Below the pieces are notes generated by a model, which worked only from the letters and a program-made list of their open reading frames with translations, made no database searches and was not told the origin of the DNA. This document shows, one piece after another, positions 17,186 through 26,067 of a DNA stretch of 64,000 nt. The stretch spans positions 62,001 to 126,000 of the forward strand of contig NZ_BILW01000004.1 in the NCBI RefSeq assembly GCF_004000765.1, in the 5' to 3' direction. Position 1 is the stretch's first letter. Each line of letters begins with the position of its first letter. The position numbers and the translations under genes were made by a program. The stretch is from Paenibacillus chondroitinus NBRC 15376. Its GTDB lineage: Bacteria > Bacillota > Bacilli > Paenibacillales > NBRC-103111.

Positions 17186-18284
17186 CAAGAATTGGTTAGA
17201 CTATCTGCGCAGTAGCATCGCATGGAAGCTGATCCTGCTGAATGTCCTCGTCATGGGAATTATGATCTGGCTGACCGGTTTTTCCGTTAAAGAGTTTGCC
17301 TGCTATTTAGTGGATCAATACCGGAATTCCGGTATGGTTAACAAAGGATTATTTAATGATACGATGCGGGATTATTTAATTCGCGCCAGCCTCGTGGCGA
17401 TCGCGGTAGCAGCAGTAACTCACTATATTTTTATAAAACGCATCGTATCGCGCCTGCGGGAATTGACGGTGTACGCCAGACGGTTAACCAAAGGGGAGTA
17501 CCCGGAAACGATACAGGATCCTTCCTTGGATGAAATCGGGATGCTGACGCATGACTTTAATCAATTGGTTTCGGCTTTGAAGCAGGCTGAGGCAGGCCGG
17601 AAGAAAATGATTACCGATATTTCTCATGAATTGCGAACGCCTCTAAGTACGATTAAAGGCTATCTTGAGGCACTAAGCGAAGGGGTTATAACTGGGAATC
17701 GGGACGTGTACCGATCACTTTATGATGAATCGCTTCATTTGGCCGAACTGGTTGAGCAAGTACATCAGCTTTCGGTGTGGGAGACCAAGGTATTGAGCAA
17801 GGGAGAATTGCAGCCTGTCGAAATTTCCGAGTTTATCCAAAGCAGCATCGGAGCATTTGATATGCAGCTAAAGGACAAACAGATCCAAAGACGAATCGTA
17901 TTACAGCAGGGAACGGTGATGGCTGATCCAGTTGGACTGAAGCAAATTATCAACAACCTGATGAAGAACGCCATTCAATATGATGAAGGGGGATTCATTC
18001 AGATTGTGGGGGAAGTGAAAGATGAAGCCTATCAGGTGACTGTGCGCAATAAAGGACAGCGTATTTCCCCTGAGCAGGCGGAGCAAGTATTTGAGCGCTT
18101 CTACAGACAGGAGCCTTCAAGAAACCGGGAAACGGGCGGCTCTGGCCTAGGCTTGGCGATTGTTAAAGAAATAGTGGTCCAGCAGGGAGGCAAAGCTGGG
18201 CTGACTACGGATGGAAATGATCATTCTTTTTGGTTTACACTGCCATTGGGGTTGGAGAATTCTAATCATTTACGGATGGAATGA
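17124..18284 (+). CDS. Sensor histidine kinase
   Basis: Up to 386 residues. Two membrane segments (about 33-55 and 90-107) flank a short outside loop; then HAMP, HisKA with DISHELRTPLSTIKGYLEAL, and the ATPase domain (NNLMKNAIQYDEGG, GGSGLGLAIVK). The start is uncertain: the ATG at 17124 overlaps the regulator by 62 bases with a poor RBS, whereas a TTG at 17172 has GGAATGGGG 7 bases upstream and a 14-base overlap. The signal sensed is unknown. Confidence 0.9.
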   Translation: MKRLISLRPYEEWGIDLWRFSKNWLDYLRSSIAWKLILLNVLVMGIMIWLTGFSVKEFACYLVDQYRNSGMVNKGLFNDTMRDYLIRASLVAIAVAAVTHYIFIKRIVSRLRELTVYARRLTKGEYPETIQDPSLDEIGMLTHDFNQLVSALKQAEAGRKKMITDISHELRTPLSTIKGYLEALSEGVITGNRDVYRSLYDESLHLAELVEQVHQLSVWETKVLSKGELQPVEISEFIQSSIGAFDMQLKDKQIQRRIVLQQGTVMADPVGLKQIINNLMKNAIQYDEGGFIQIVGEVKDEAYQVTVRNKGQRISPEQAEQVFERFYRQEPSRNRETGGSGLGLAIVKEIVVQQGGKAGLTTDGNDHSFWFTLPLGLENSNHLRME

Positions 18285-18333
18285 AGGCTGCAAGCGCAGA
18301 TTATAGGAGGATAATGGTAAAGGGGAGAGCAAA

Positions 18334-18903
18334 ATGACTGATAGAAGATTTGATCCGAGCAAAATGGCGAAACTAGACAACCCGGAGCGTAGAAAAGCAC
18401 TTCCTCCGGAAAAAATCCTATCGCAGCTAGGTATTCAAGCTAATGATGCGGTTCTGGACTTAGGGGCTGGGACAGGATACTTTACACTACCTGCCGCAAA
18501 GATGACGGCCGGCAAGGTCTACGCGCTGGATGTTGAACCCCAGATGCTAGAGGTTCTAAGAGAGCGCGTAAGTGAACAACAATCGGATAATGTTGATTTG
18601 GTGAAAGGGGCAATCGAAGATATACCGATGGATAACGAGGTGGTAAATCAGGTTATTGCTTCATTCGTACTGCATGAGGTTGAACCTCTATCCAAAGGAC
18701 TTCAAGAGATCCGGCGTGTTTTACAATCCGGTGGACGCTGCCTTTGCCTCGAGTGGGAAAAGAAAGCGATGGAGCAAGGTCCGCCGCTGAATCATAGGAT
18801 TCATTCGGATGAAATGAAAAAGGCGTTTGAAGATATTGGCTTTACAGTTACAAGCTTGAGTTTTCCAACGGAGTCACATTATATCATGATTGCTCAAAAA
18901 TAA
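18334..18903 (+). CDS. Class I SAM-dependent methyltransferase
   Basis: 189 residues. SAM-binding motif I VLDLGAGTGYFTLPAA, the acidic end of strand 2 (VYALDVEPQML), then VVNQVIASFVLHEVE and an LQEIRRVLQSGGRCLCLEW motif, as in UbiE-like enzymes. Substrate unknown. It follows the kinase gene by about 50 bases with an AGGAGG nearby and may be in the same operon. Confidence 0.88.
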   Translation: MTDRRFDPSKMAKLDNPERRKALPPEKILSQLGIQANDAVLDLGAGTGYFTLPAAKMTAGKVYALDVEPQMLEVLRERVSEQQSDNVDLVKGAIEDIPMDNEVVNQVIASFVLHEVEPLSKGLQEIRRVLQSGGRCLCLEWEKKAMEQGPPLNHRIHSDEMKKAFEDIGFTVTSLSFPTESHYIMIAQK

Positions 18904-18906
18904 CGA

Positions 18907-18940
18907 TGAAGGCAGGCTGCTTAGAGCAACCTGCCTTTGC
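18907..18940. terminator. Bidirectional terminator
   Basis: AAGGCAGGCTGC pairs with a GCAACCTGCCTT arm between convergent genes. Confidence 0.7.
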
Positions 18941-18948
18941 TGCATGTT

Positions 18949-19503
18949 CTATTCAGCAGCCATTGCGTCAGCTTTTGTCCGATGAACCGTACCGAAGAGA
19001 TGCTGAGGTGGTGCATAGATCGTATAAAGCTTAAGCGGGATTTGGCCGGTGTTGATTAAATTATGCCAAGTACCGGCAGGTACCATGATGGCATCATCAT
19101 CGGAAACCATTTTTTCAATATATAGGTTATCCTTCTTATCACCCATACGAACCATGCCCTGCCCCTGTTCAATACGCAAGAATTGGTCAACTGTGGGGTG
19201 GACTTCTGAACCAATATCTTCTCCGACATTGATACTCATCACAGTCACTTGTAAGTGGTTCCCAGTCCATAGGGCCGTACGAAAGGTGTTGTTGTGTTTT
19301 GAAGCCTCTTTAATATTCACAACAAACGGTGTTTTTCCGTAATCTTTTAGCTCTATACTTTCACTTATGTTTGATGATTGCCGGTAAGGATAGCGGCTTG
19401 AATAGTCAATTTGCTGCGGGTACGTCCAGTATGCAGGCTGTCTTGGATATGGATACATGGATACTTGAGCATATTGAGGATACATAAATCCAGCGTAATA
19501 CAT
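18949..19503 (-). CDS. Cupin-domain protein
   Basis: 184 residues. The N terminus is rich in Tyr, Pro and Gln (YPRQPAYWTYPQQIDY), followed by a single cupin barrel: GEDIGSEVHPTVDQFLRIEQG and IMVPAGTWHNLINTG with two cupin His motifs. The Tyr/Pro tail resembles spore-coat-associated or surface cupins. Probably a metal-binding beta-barrel; reaction unknown. Confidence 0.85.
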   Translation of the reverse strand: MYYAGFMYPQYAQVSMYPYPRQPAYWTYPQQIDYSSRYPYRQSSNISESIELKDYGKTPFVVNIKEASKHNNTFRTALWTGNHLQVTVMSINVGEDIGSEVHPTVDQFLRIEQGQGMVRMGDKKDNLYIEKMVSDDDAIMVPAGTWHNLINTGQIPLKLYTIYAPPQHLFGTVHRTKADAMAAE

Positions 19504-19626
19504 GTGGTTGACTCATTCCCTTCTCAAAGTATGAAATATGGTATTCGCGATGGCTTGGGAATAGTGCTACTGTCTTTAACGTTTCTTAACATTCAAAAGA
19601 TAAGATGATTCATGCGGAGGTGAAGG

Positions 19627-20310
19627 ATGAATCCATTACAATTAGGTCCATTTATGTTGAAAACAGAAGTTCTTACATTCGGCTTATCCGTATTAGCAGG
19701 ATATATTGGCTTGAGACTTCGATTAAATCGTTCAGATACAGATCATTCAGATCAAGCCAAGGTAAAGGACAAATTGGTTAACGGCTTTTTGATGTGGCTC
19801 ATCATTTGGAAGCTAAGCCTCGTTCTTTTTGATCCGGTATCCGTCACTATGTCTCCCCAGGCCTTATTGTATTTCGATGGCGGGGAGAAAGGACTTTGGC
19901 TTGGAGGAATCGCAAGCGGGCTTTATGTAGGGTATAGCATCATGAAAAGTCGGATATCCGTAGCCGCGTGGGTTGATTACGTAAGCATTTCCTGGTTCTG
20001 CGGTTCCGCCGCTTATCATCTGCTTATGCTGCTGAACGGGTTTCATGAAGGGATATATCACTTGGCATCCTCGTTCATCACCATATTGTTAGCGGGAATG
20101 CTCTTTAAGCGGCAGAAGAGAGGGGAGCTTCCTTATCTTCTTCAGATTTTACTGTGGTTCTGCATAGGCCAGATACTTAGCCTTTTTCTGAATGAAGGTC
20201 GTACGATCTTGATCATGGGCTTTTCCATGAGCCAACTCTTATATTTGGTGTTCTCTTGCATGCTTCTGGCGCTTGCGCACAAGACGGAACATAAGCGGAA
20301 AGCGGGGTGA
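19627..20310 (+). CDS. Polytopic membrane protein, Lgt-like layout
   Basis: 227 residues with about seven membrane helices. It starts PLQLGPFMLKTEVLTFGLSVLAGYIGLRLRL, reminiscent of the first part of prolipoprotein diacylglyceryl transferases, but the Lgt catalytic signature is not evident. Five bases separate it from ccdA, and ResA-like and thioredoxin-like genes follow, so it likely assists thiol-redox or lipoprotein work at the membrane. Function not established. Confidence 0.65.
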   Translation: MNPLQLGPFMLKTEVLTFGLSVLAGYIGLRLRLNRSDTDHSDQAKVKDKLVNGFLMWLIIWKLSLVLFDPVSVTMSPQALLYFDGGEKGLWLGGIASGLYVGYSIMKSRISVAAWVDYVSISWFCGSAAYHLLMLLNGFHEGIYHLASSFITILLAGMLFKRQKRGELPYLLQILLWFCIGQILSLFLNEGRTILIMGFSMSQLLYLVFSCMLLALAHKTEHKRKAG

Positions 20311-20314
20311 AGTC

Positions 20315-21022
20315 ATGGAAAATGTAACTCTGATCGTAGCCTTTACTGCCGGGATCCTTTCATTTTTTTCTCCTTGTGTATTTCCGCTCATTCCGGCTTA
20401 CGTTTCACATTTGACGGGATCCGCTGTGCAGCACAATAAAGTACAAGTTGGTAAAGGGGTACTTCTTCTGCGGTCGACTTGGTTCGTTATTGGGTTCAGT
20501 GTAGTGTTTGTGCTCATGGGGGCATCAGCAAGCTTCATCGGCCAGTGGGTGGCGGGTTACCGGGATCTCGTTGAAAAGCTAAGCGGGTTATTTATCATTA
20601 TTTTCGGATTACAGATGGCGAGGGTATTGAATTTTCGGTTTCTGATGTTTGAAAAAAGCTGGGATGGGACGAAGATCAAGCAAAAAGGAGGGCTCAGCTC
20701 CTTCTTATTGGGGCTTGCCTTCGGGACGGGCTGGACCCCCTGTGTCGGACTCGCATTATCATCGATTCTTCTGCTTGCGGGTTCATCGGAAACCCTATTT
20801 ACCGGCATGTCGATGTTATCAGTTTACTCTTTAGGTATGGGGATTCCGTTTCTCGTTATTTCCTTGCTCATTACTTACTCTTTAAGCATAGTCAAAAACA
20901 TAAATCGCTGGCTCCCGACACTTTCTCTAGTGAATGGATGGATCATGGTTGGTATGGGGCTGCTTTTATTTACAGGTCAGCTTCAAAAGCTTAGTGCTTG
21001 GTTAACGCAATTTACCTATTAA
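20315..21022 (+). CDS. ccdA: CcdA/DsbD-type thiol electron transporter
   Basis: About 235 residues from the ATG at 20315. Six helices with the paired redox Cys in FFSPCVFPLIPAYVSHLTG and GTGWTPCVGLALSSILLLAG, the CcdA signature. It moves reducing equivalents from cytoplasmic thioredoxin to extracytoplasmic thiol proteins such as the ResA-like protein encoded next. Confidence 0.93.
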   Translation: MENVTLIVAFTAGILSFFSPCVFPLIPAYVSHLTGSAVQHNKVQVGKGVLLLRSTWFVIGFSVVFVLMGASASFIGQWVAGYRDLVEKLSGLFIIIFGLQMARVLNFRFLMFEKSWDGTKIKQKGGLSSFLLGLAFGTGWTPCVGLALSSILLLAGSSETLFTGMSMLSVYSLGMGIPFLVISLLITYSLSIVKNINRWLPTLSLVNGWIMVGMGLLLFTGQLQKLSAWLTQFTY

Positions 21023-21038
21023 GGCAGGTGGAACAAAG

Positions 21039-21599
21039 ATGAGGAACAGAAACATCATTGCTATCGTTGCATTATTAGCACTTATTGCTTGGGGGGGATA
21101 CGATTATCAAGCCAAAAAACGTCATACCGAAGGAGCCGCTTCCGCCCAGCAAGCTGCGGGTATACAAGAAGGGATTGCTGTCGGAAATCGAGCCCCTGAT
21201 TTTGAATTACAATCATTAGAAGGCAAGCCGGTCAAGCTGTCTGATTTCAAAGGCAAGAAGGTTCTGCTGAATTTCTGGGCAACCTGGTGTCCTCCATGCC
21301 GCACGGAAATGCCGCATATGGAGAAGTTTTATAAGGAATTTCAAAATGCGGATACGGTGGTGCTGGCCGTCAATCTGACGATGACAGAGAAATCGGCGGA
21401 CGACGTGCCCAAATTCGTAGATGCTTTTGGACTCACCTTTCCTGTTGTCAAGGATGAAAAGGGTGAAGTGAGCGGCAATTATGAGGTGATGGCTTATCCG
21501 ACCTCTTATATCATCGATTCCCAAGGAATCATTCGTGACAAATTTCAAGGTGCGATTAATTATGAGATTATGAGAAAATCTTTTTCGAAACTTAACTAA
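21039..21599 (+). CDS. ResA/TlpA-like membrane-anchored thiol-disulfide oxidoreductase
   Basis: 186 residues. N-terminal signal anchor (NIIAIVALLALIAWGG), then AhpC/TSA-like thioredoxin fold with APDFELQSLEGKPVKLSDFKGK, the active site WATWCPPCRTEMP and the cis-Pro in MAYPTSYIID. It reduces disulfides outside the membrane (cytochrome c or spore proteins in relatives) with electrons from CcdA, whose gene is 17 bases upstream. Confidence 0.92.
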   Translation: MRNRNIIAIVALLALIAWGGYDYQAKKRHTEGAASAQQAAGIQEGIAVGNRAPDFELQSLEGKPVKLSDFKGKKVLLNFWATWCPPCRTEMPHMEKFYKEFQNADTVVLAVNLTMTEKSADDVPKFVDAFGLTFPVVKDEKGEVSGNYEVMAYPTSYIIDSQGIIRDKFQGAINYEIMRKSFSKLN

Positions 21600-21613
21600 T
21601 GAGGTGTTAAGAA

Positions 21614-22267
21614 ATGGAACGAGCTGTAAATAAAATTCTCCTTTTTACATTAAGCGCTTGCCCCATGGGAAGATCGATGGGAAGTGTGCTTAGGGAAGTA
21701 GAACGAATTTTTGATAAAATCGAATTGGAGACAATTTTTGTAGATGTACAGACTGAACTTACCAATCAATATCGTGTGAAAGCCAACCCGACCACAATGT
21801 TTCTGGATCAAGAGGGGAAAGAGCTTTATCGCATCGAGGGATTTCAGGAAACAGAGCAGGTCATTGATCTTATCGAACGACTAGAACGGCAGGACATGGA
21901 TTCAGCAGAGCAGTATGAGGAAAACCAGGCGACCCTCGAACAGTATACGGTGTATCTGTATCAAAATGACTCTCTGGTAGCGGTAGAAATACCGTATGAG
22001 AATAAGACTTCAGTTCGCGCGCCTCGCATCACGGCCATTAAGGTACAGCTTCAAGCACAGGAGGCGGGATATCAAAATCCTTTTCCGCGTTCGGCTTCAC
22101 TTGAGTTAGTACAATTTAAGGGGAGTGCAGGAGATATCGTCATTAACATGAAAAACGAAGATGAACAAGGAATCGATAAAGAAAAAATGAGACTGGCTTT
22201 GAGTAAGACCTTGTCTCATTTTGGGGTCGCCGAGATCGAGTTGACCTTGACCAAATATCCTGTTTAA
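21614..22267 (+). CDS. Thioredoxin-fold protein with an extra C-terminal domain
   Basis: 217 residues. The first 95 residues resemble a thioredoxin fold (ILLFTLSACPMGRSM, VKANPTTMFLDQEGKELYRIEGF with a cis-Pro) but have only one Cys at the active-site position. The C-terminal part (about 110-217) is a separate alpha/beta domain that weakly recalls GerMN. It is 15 bases after the ResA-like gene and is last in the operon. The region just beyond its stop is the left target site of an IS66-family insertion. Confidence 0.6.
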   Translation: MERAVNKILLFTLSACPMGRSMGSVLREVERIFDKIELETIFVDVQTELTNQYRVKANPTTMFLDQEGKELYRIEGFQETEQVIDLIERLERQDMDSAEQYEENQATLEQYTVYLYQNDSLVAVEIPYENKTSVRAPRITAIKVQLQAQEAGYQNPFPRSASLELVQFKGSAGDIVINMKNEDEQGIDKEKMRLALSKTLSHFGVAEIELTLTKYPV

Positions 22268-22269
22268 CT

Positions 22270-22277
22270 GATACAGC
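22270..22277. repeat. Left 8-bp target duplication
   Basis: GATACAGC, identical to 26904-26911. Confidence 0.88.
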
Positions 22278-22299
22278 GTAAGCGTCTTATAACCTGAAT

Positions 22300-22387
22300 A
22301 CTCCAGAGAATATTGAGCCATTGTTCCGGTGAGTTAGAGCCACGTCTCCGTCATTTTAGAGCCAGCGCTCCGGTAAAAGAGAGCCAC
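22300..22387. repeat. Array A: four 22-bp tandem repeats
   Basis: GAGCC starts at 22315, 22337, 22359 and 22381, an exact 22-base period, each preceded by a CTCCGG-like block. Unit 2 is TGTTCCGGTGAGTTAGAGCC plus AC. The last unit is also the 5' arm of a hairpin (22379-22408). Confidence 0.88.
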
Positions 22388-22408
22388 CCGTTTCTGAGTG
22401 GCTCTCCT
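22379..22408. terminator. Hairpin ending the DoxX-side transcript
   Basis: GAGAGCCAC pairs with GTGGCTCTC. On the minus strand it is followed by TTTTA, so it can terminate the DoxX gene; on the plus strand a T tract begins six bases further on. Confidence 0.5.
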
Positions 22409-22434
22409 GTCATTTTTTGAACTATCGATACCCG

Positions 22435-22812
22435 TTAGAGTGATTTAATGTGAGCCACGAGTTTCCGACTCGGTGGGCGTGTTGCCCAAGATACTAAAGA
22501 CAGTACAAGAAAGACTAACGGTGTAGTAATTGGAGCGAAGCTATCTCCTGCGTAGGCATGGGATGCCGACGCGGCAAGGAGGTCGATTACAAAACCTGCG
22601 TATGCCCATTCTTTTAGACGCGGGAAGCGCGGTACGACGATTGCGATTGCGCCGAGGATTCTTCCAATCCCGAGAAACGTTAAAATGTAGACCGGATAAC
22701 CAAGATGCTTCATTTCCTCTATTTGGTGCTCTCCGTGGGTGATGAAAAGGATGCCGCCAAGAAATAAAAGCCCTGCAGCTAATATGGTGCTAATCCAGTA
22801 TGTCGTTTTCAT
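22435..22812 (-). CDS. DoxX-like membrane protein
   Basis: 125 residues, four membrane helices: ISTILAAGLLFLGGILF, YPVYILTFLGIGRILGAIAIV, LKEWAYAGFVIDLLAASASH, PLVFLVLSLVSWATRP, the DoxX-like pattern. The start overlaps the upstream stop by 4 bases. It is last in a three-gene minus-strand operon, divergent from a MerR regulator, inside the IS66 element. Confidence 0.82.
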   Translation of the reverse strand: MKTTYWISTILAAGLLFLGGILFITHGEHQIEEMKHLGYPVYILTFLGIGRILGAIAIVVPRFPRLKEWAYAGFVIDLLAASASHAYAGDSFAPITTPLVFLVLSLVSWATRPPSRKLVAHIKSL

Positions 22813-23162
22813 TGTTTCTCCAATGCTTGTTTCGTTATGATGTCGATATTGGCTTGAATGTCCGTTCGCAAGAATGCTTTTGCTTCCTCGTTTCCTGTCA
22901 GCTGCAGCAAAATCGGTTCATCTGTGTTACTTGCGATGACCGAAAACGTAATGAACGGACAGCATTTTCGCTCCATGCTTACCCATTCATTGATGAGCCG
23001 AAGCGTTTCCGCATCTCCTGGAAACCCATATTGGTACCCGTTTTCAAGCTCCGTAATGCCGAGCCTTCTTGTTTGGAGTTCTCCCCAAATGCTTTTGTAC
23101 TCCACCCGCTGTTCTTTCGTAAACACGCTGTGGCAGCATGCGACCGGTATTTCTTTACTCAT
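22809..23162 (-). CDS. Conserved Cys-rich protein of metal-resistance cassettes
   Basis: 117 residues. ACCHSVFTKEQRVEYKSIWGEL at the start and SMERKCCPFITFSV in the middle place two CC pairs in a soluble alpha/beta protein. I recognise this pattern from proteins beside MerC/MerT-like genes and MerR regulators, but the function is not established. Mercury or other thiophilic-metal binding is inferred. Confidence 0.65.
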   Translation of the reverse strand: MSKEIPVACCHSVFTKEQRVEYKSIWGELQTRRLGITELENGYQYGFPGDAETLRLINEWVSMERKCCPFITFSVIASNTDEPILLQLTGNEEAKAFLRTDIQANIDIITKQALEKQ

Positions 23163-23177
23163 GTTTCATACCTCCAT

Positions 23178-23423
23178 TCACTTTGTAACGCAGGATTTGC
23201 AGCCGCATCCTTGATTCGTGCAAGCTGATCCATTTGCCTTACGCTGCTGATAGATAACGATTCCGATAATGACAAACATAAGAGCCATGCCCGCCAAAAT
23301 GAGCGGATTCAAAAAGAAAGAGGATACACCTAGAATTGCCACACCACCTAACAACGGCAAGGCGCAGCATAAAGCACATGCCCCTAATAGCCCAAGACCG
23401 GCTAGCCAATCCCCTTTTTTCAT
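23178..23423 (-). CDS. Small Mer-type metal transport-like membrane protein
   Basis: 81 residues. Two membrane helices; the first holds CALCCALPLLGG, like the vicinal Cys of MerT/MerF, and the C terminus ends GCGCKSC, a second thiol cluster. First gene of the operon that faces the MerR regulator. Likely handles Hg(II) or another thiophilic ion; the exact family is uncertain. Confidence 0.65.
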   Translation of the reverse strand: MKKGDWLAGLGLLGACALCCALPLLGGVAILGVSSFFLNPLILAGMALMFVIIGIVIYQQRKANGSACTNQGCGCKSCVTK

Positions 23424-23463
23424 TTACATCACCTTTCAATTCAAGATATAATCGAAGTATAGA

Positions 23464-23483
23464 ACTTAAAGCACACTTTAAGT
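23464..23483. promoter_or_regulatory. MerR-type operator
   Basis: ACTTAAAG-CACA-CTTTAAGT, a perfect 8-bp-arm inverted repeat between the divergent metal gene and the MerR gene. Confidence 0.75.
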
Positions 23484-23498
23484 CAAGGGGTGTTTTTG

Positions 23499-23894
23499 AT
23501 GAATTTGATTAGCATTGGTCAGCTAGCGGCAAAGGCAGAAATAAACGCATCGACGCTGCGTTATTACGAATCGGTTGGTTTACTTCCTGCACCGGAACGC
23601 CAAAACGGACAGCGCAGGTATGACGAACAACTGCTTGACCGTATTAATTTTATAAAAATCGCGCAGCAAACCGGCTTTAGCATCCAGGAAATCGGTGTTT
23701 TATTAGAAGGCTTTGAACCCGGCGATTCGCTTTCGGAGCGTTGGGAGCAGATGGCAAGGCAAAAACGCATTGAACTTGAAGAGCGAAAGAGACAGCTAAA
23801 TTCGATGATCCAGATTCTAGACAGCAGTTTAAGCTGCAAATGCCTTACTTGGTCAGAATGTAAAGAAAAAATAGAAACCAATGGTTCGTGTTAA
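23499..23894 (+). CDS. MerR-family metal-responsive regulator
   Basis: 131 residues from the ATG at 23499 (AAGGGG 10 bases upstream; a GTG at 23490 is possible). N-terminal MerR helix-turn-helix: [27 protein letters not shown], then [24 protein letters not shown], a dimer helix, and C-terminal Cys residues [11 protein letters not shown]...NGSC that can bind metal. It would twist the promoter across the dyad at 23464. Confidence 0.9.
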   Translation: MNLISIGQLAAKAEINASTLRYYESVGLLPAPERQNGQRRYDEQLLDRINFIKIAQQTGFSIQEIGVLLEGFEPGDSLSERWEQMARQKRIELEERKRQLNSMIQILDSSLSCKCLTWSECKEKIETNGSC

Positions 23895-23904
23895 GGGGGA
23901 TTTT

Positions 23905-24234
23905 ATGTTGACGGCAATATTTATTTTTGTGCTTGCCGGTCTTGCCGAGATAGGCGGGGGGTATTTGGTTTGGCTTTGGCTGCGGGAATCAAAGCCCCTT
24001 TGGTACGGGGTTGCCGGCAGCATCATCCTTATTTTGTACGGCATCATTCCAACACTGCAAAGCTTCCCATCGTTTGGGCGGGTTTATGCCGCGTATGGCG
24101 GCGTGTTTGTAATTCTCGCGGTGCTGTGGGGATGGCTAATCGATAAGAAGGCACCTGATTTGTACGACTGGTTAGGAGCCGCGATTTGCATTGTAGGAGT
24201 GTCAATAATGCTCTGGGCTCCAAGAAGCCAATAA
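23905..24234 (+). CDS. YnfA/UPF0060 small multidrug-resistance-like membrane protein
   Basis: 109 residues, four helices; the ATG at 23905 with AAGGGGGA 4 bases upstream is preferred. Family hallmarks: [46 protein letters not shown] and [19 protein letters not shown]. Last gene after MerR in the passenger module; probably exports or tolerates a toxic cation, substrate unknown. Confidence 0.9.
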   Translation: MLTAIFIFVLAGLAEIGGGYLVWLWLRESKPLWYGVAGSIILILYGIIPTLQSFPSFGRVYAAYGGVFVILAVLWGWLIDKKAPDLYDWLGAAICIVGVSIMLWAPRSQ

Positions 24235-24267
24235 GAGTAGTCTTCCTGTCTTTTCAGCTCGTACATG

Positions 24268-24331
24268 GTGGCTCGCACCATCGGAGAAGTGGCTCACTAC
24301 GTACCGGAATGTTGGCTCTTTGAGACCGAAA
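24268..24331. repeat. Array B: three ~22-bp repeats, inverted relative to array A
   Basis: GGCTC (reverse of GAGCC) at 24270, 24291 and 24314, with CCGGA-type blocks between. It bounds the passenger module on the right. Confidence 0.82.
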
Positions 24332-24349
24332 TATTCAATAGCCAGGTGT

Positions 24350-24392
24350 ATTGAAAAAGAAAAGCCCATGGTTCATGAGAATCCATAGGCTC
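24350..24392 (-). terminator. Terminator of tnpC
   Basis: On the minus strand AGCCTATGG pairs with CCATGGGCT (one mismatch) and is followed by a T-rich tract. Confidence 0.6.
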
Positions 24393-24396
24393 TGCG

Positions 24397-25970
24397 TTAT
24401 GTACAATGTTGCCTAACTGCCGGACTCCATGGAAGGTAATCATCAAGTAACTCTGGCCGCTGACGAAATGCAACCGCCGGTAACTGTTGCAACAGATAGA
24501 CTAGATATTTGTATGGGCTCAATCCATTTGCCTTTGCTGTCTCTACAATGCTGTAGATCGCTGCACTTGCGGCTGCACCCCGTGGACTCCCGCTAAACAA
24601 CCAATTTTTCCGACCGACCGTAAAGGGGCGAATGCTGTTCTCAGCTAGATTGTTCGAGATCACACAGTTCCCATCTTGTAAATAATTCATCAACTCTTGT
24701 TTATGGTTACGCGCATACTTCAGCGCTTCGCCTAGCTTGGATTTAGGAAGAACTTTACCTTTGGCCGTTTCTACCAACGTCCAAAAAGCATCGAGTACAG
24801 GCTTTTCCTGCACCAGACGTTGTTCCTTTCGCTCTTCAGGAGGATGTGAGGCAAGCTGTGCCTCTAGCTCAAATAACTTGTTGCAATAAGCTACCCCTTC
24901 CGTGGCAAGGGTCCCTTCCGGATTCTTCGACTCCGGTGGCAATGCCTCAACAAACTTACGCCGAAGATGTGCCCAGCATAGACAAGAGATCGTTCCTGCT
25001 AGATTCGCATATCCGGAGTAGGCATTGCTATGTAAATATCCCTTGAGCCCTTTCAGGAACGCTTGCGGGTACCTCGCCCCTCGTCCTGGCTGGTATTCAA
25101 AGATCCTTATGGGATGCGTACTATGCTGACCGCTGCTGTAGATCCACATGTAGGAGGAGGTCGTGTTCTTCCGACCCTTCTCATTCATGACCGACCTGCA
25201 AGGGTGTCTCATCGGCATGCAGATATCGCTCTTGTACAAGCAGCTCATGCAGTCGATTCACCAGTGGCTTCAGCCAGTCTCTCGTAGTCGCGATCATCCA
25301 GTTGGCCATCGTGGCCTGACTCAGATCCAGTTGGCCATCGTGGCCTGACTCAGATCCAGACCGATGCTCTTCCATTCCTTCTCCTGACGGTACAGCGGCA
25401 TGCTGTTCACAAACTTCTGGTACATCACCCAAGCCACGGAGGAAGCGGAGGCTAACGAATGCTGGATGACCGGTGCTGGAGTGGTCGCCTTTTTCATCTG
25501 AGGCTTGTCCGCTTTCCGACAGGTCCGGCACTCAAAGGTTTCTCTGTATATATCAATGGCTTGAACGCGGGCAGGGATAAACTCCACTTCCGTACGAACA
25601 AACTCTTCGCCTACCAAGACAAGCTCACTATGGCATACGTCGCAACAACGATCCTGAACCTGAAATGGCTGTTTTTCATGCGGCAGACTCTGAAGCAGCT
25701 CCGCTCGTTCACCTACCTGCTTTTTCCGCTGGTAGCTTTGGATCTGCTCGATCGTTGGCTCAAGCGCATTGCGTAAAGCTGCTATCTCTGCTTCATCAAA
25801 TAAAGACAGTTGCTCCACCCCACCCCTACTGGGAGGGAAGCTGTTTTCTCGGAGCTTTTGCCGTACAGCTTCTGCGTTAGAAATTATACGGTTTCCTGCA
25901 GCCGTTTATTCTCTTTTTCCAAGTCGCCGATGCGGTGTTCCATCTTTTGCAGCTGTTCCAAAGGGCTCAT
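24397..25970 (-). pseudogene. tnpC: IS66 transposase tnpC, disrupted
   Basis: Starts with an ATG at 25970 (MSPLEQLQKMEHRIGDLEKEN). The IS66 zinc motif (CCDVCHSE), the DDE region with HADETPLQV, and NNLAENSIRPFTVGRKNWLFSG with SIVETAKANGL are all recognisable but lie in different frames. Lesions seen: an in-frame TAA after RLQETV, a frame change about 60 bases later before EQLSLFDEAE, a 29-bp tandem duplication at 25298-25355, and a 4-base insertion (ATGA repeated) near 25190. No functional transposase can be made. Confidence 0.9.
25298..25355. repeat. 29-bp tandem duplication inside tnpC
   Basis: The 29-base unit starting CCAGTTGGCCATCG occurs twice in direct succession (25298-25326, 25327-25355) and shifts the frame. 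Confidence 0.93.
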
Positions 25971-26067
25971 GAGATACCGTTCCTTCACTGTCTTCTATAC
26001 CTATTAATATACCATAAAAGCAGACATTAACCCGGCGTTTACAAGGGTTTTCGACACCTTTTTCGGC

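Noticed and set aside
22300..24331. Reading the 22-bp arrays as a CRISPR array
   Set aside because: The units follow one another directly with conserved sequence throughout; there are no unique spacers of 30-40 bases and no cas genes.
25181..25531. A separate gene of 116 codons within the IS66 element
   Set aside because: Its second half is tnpC in another frame (HELLVQERYLHADETPLQV); it exists because of the 29-bp duplication.
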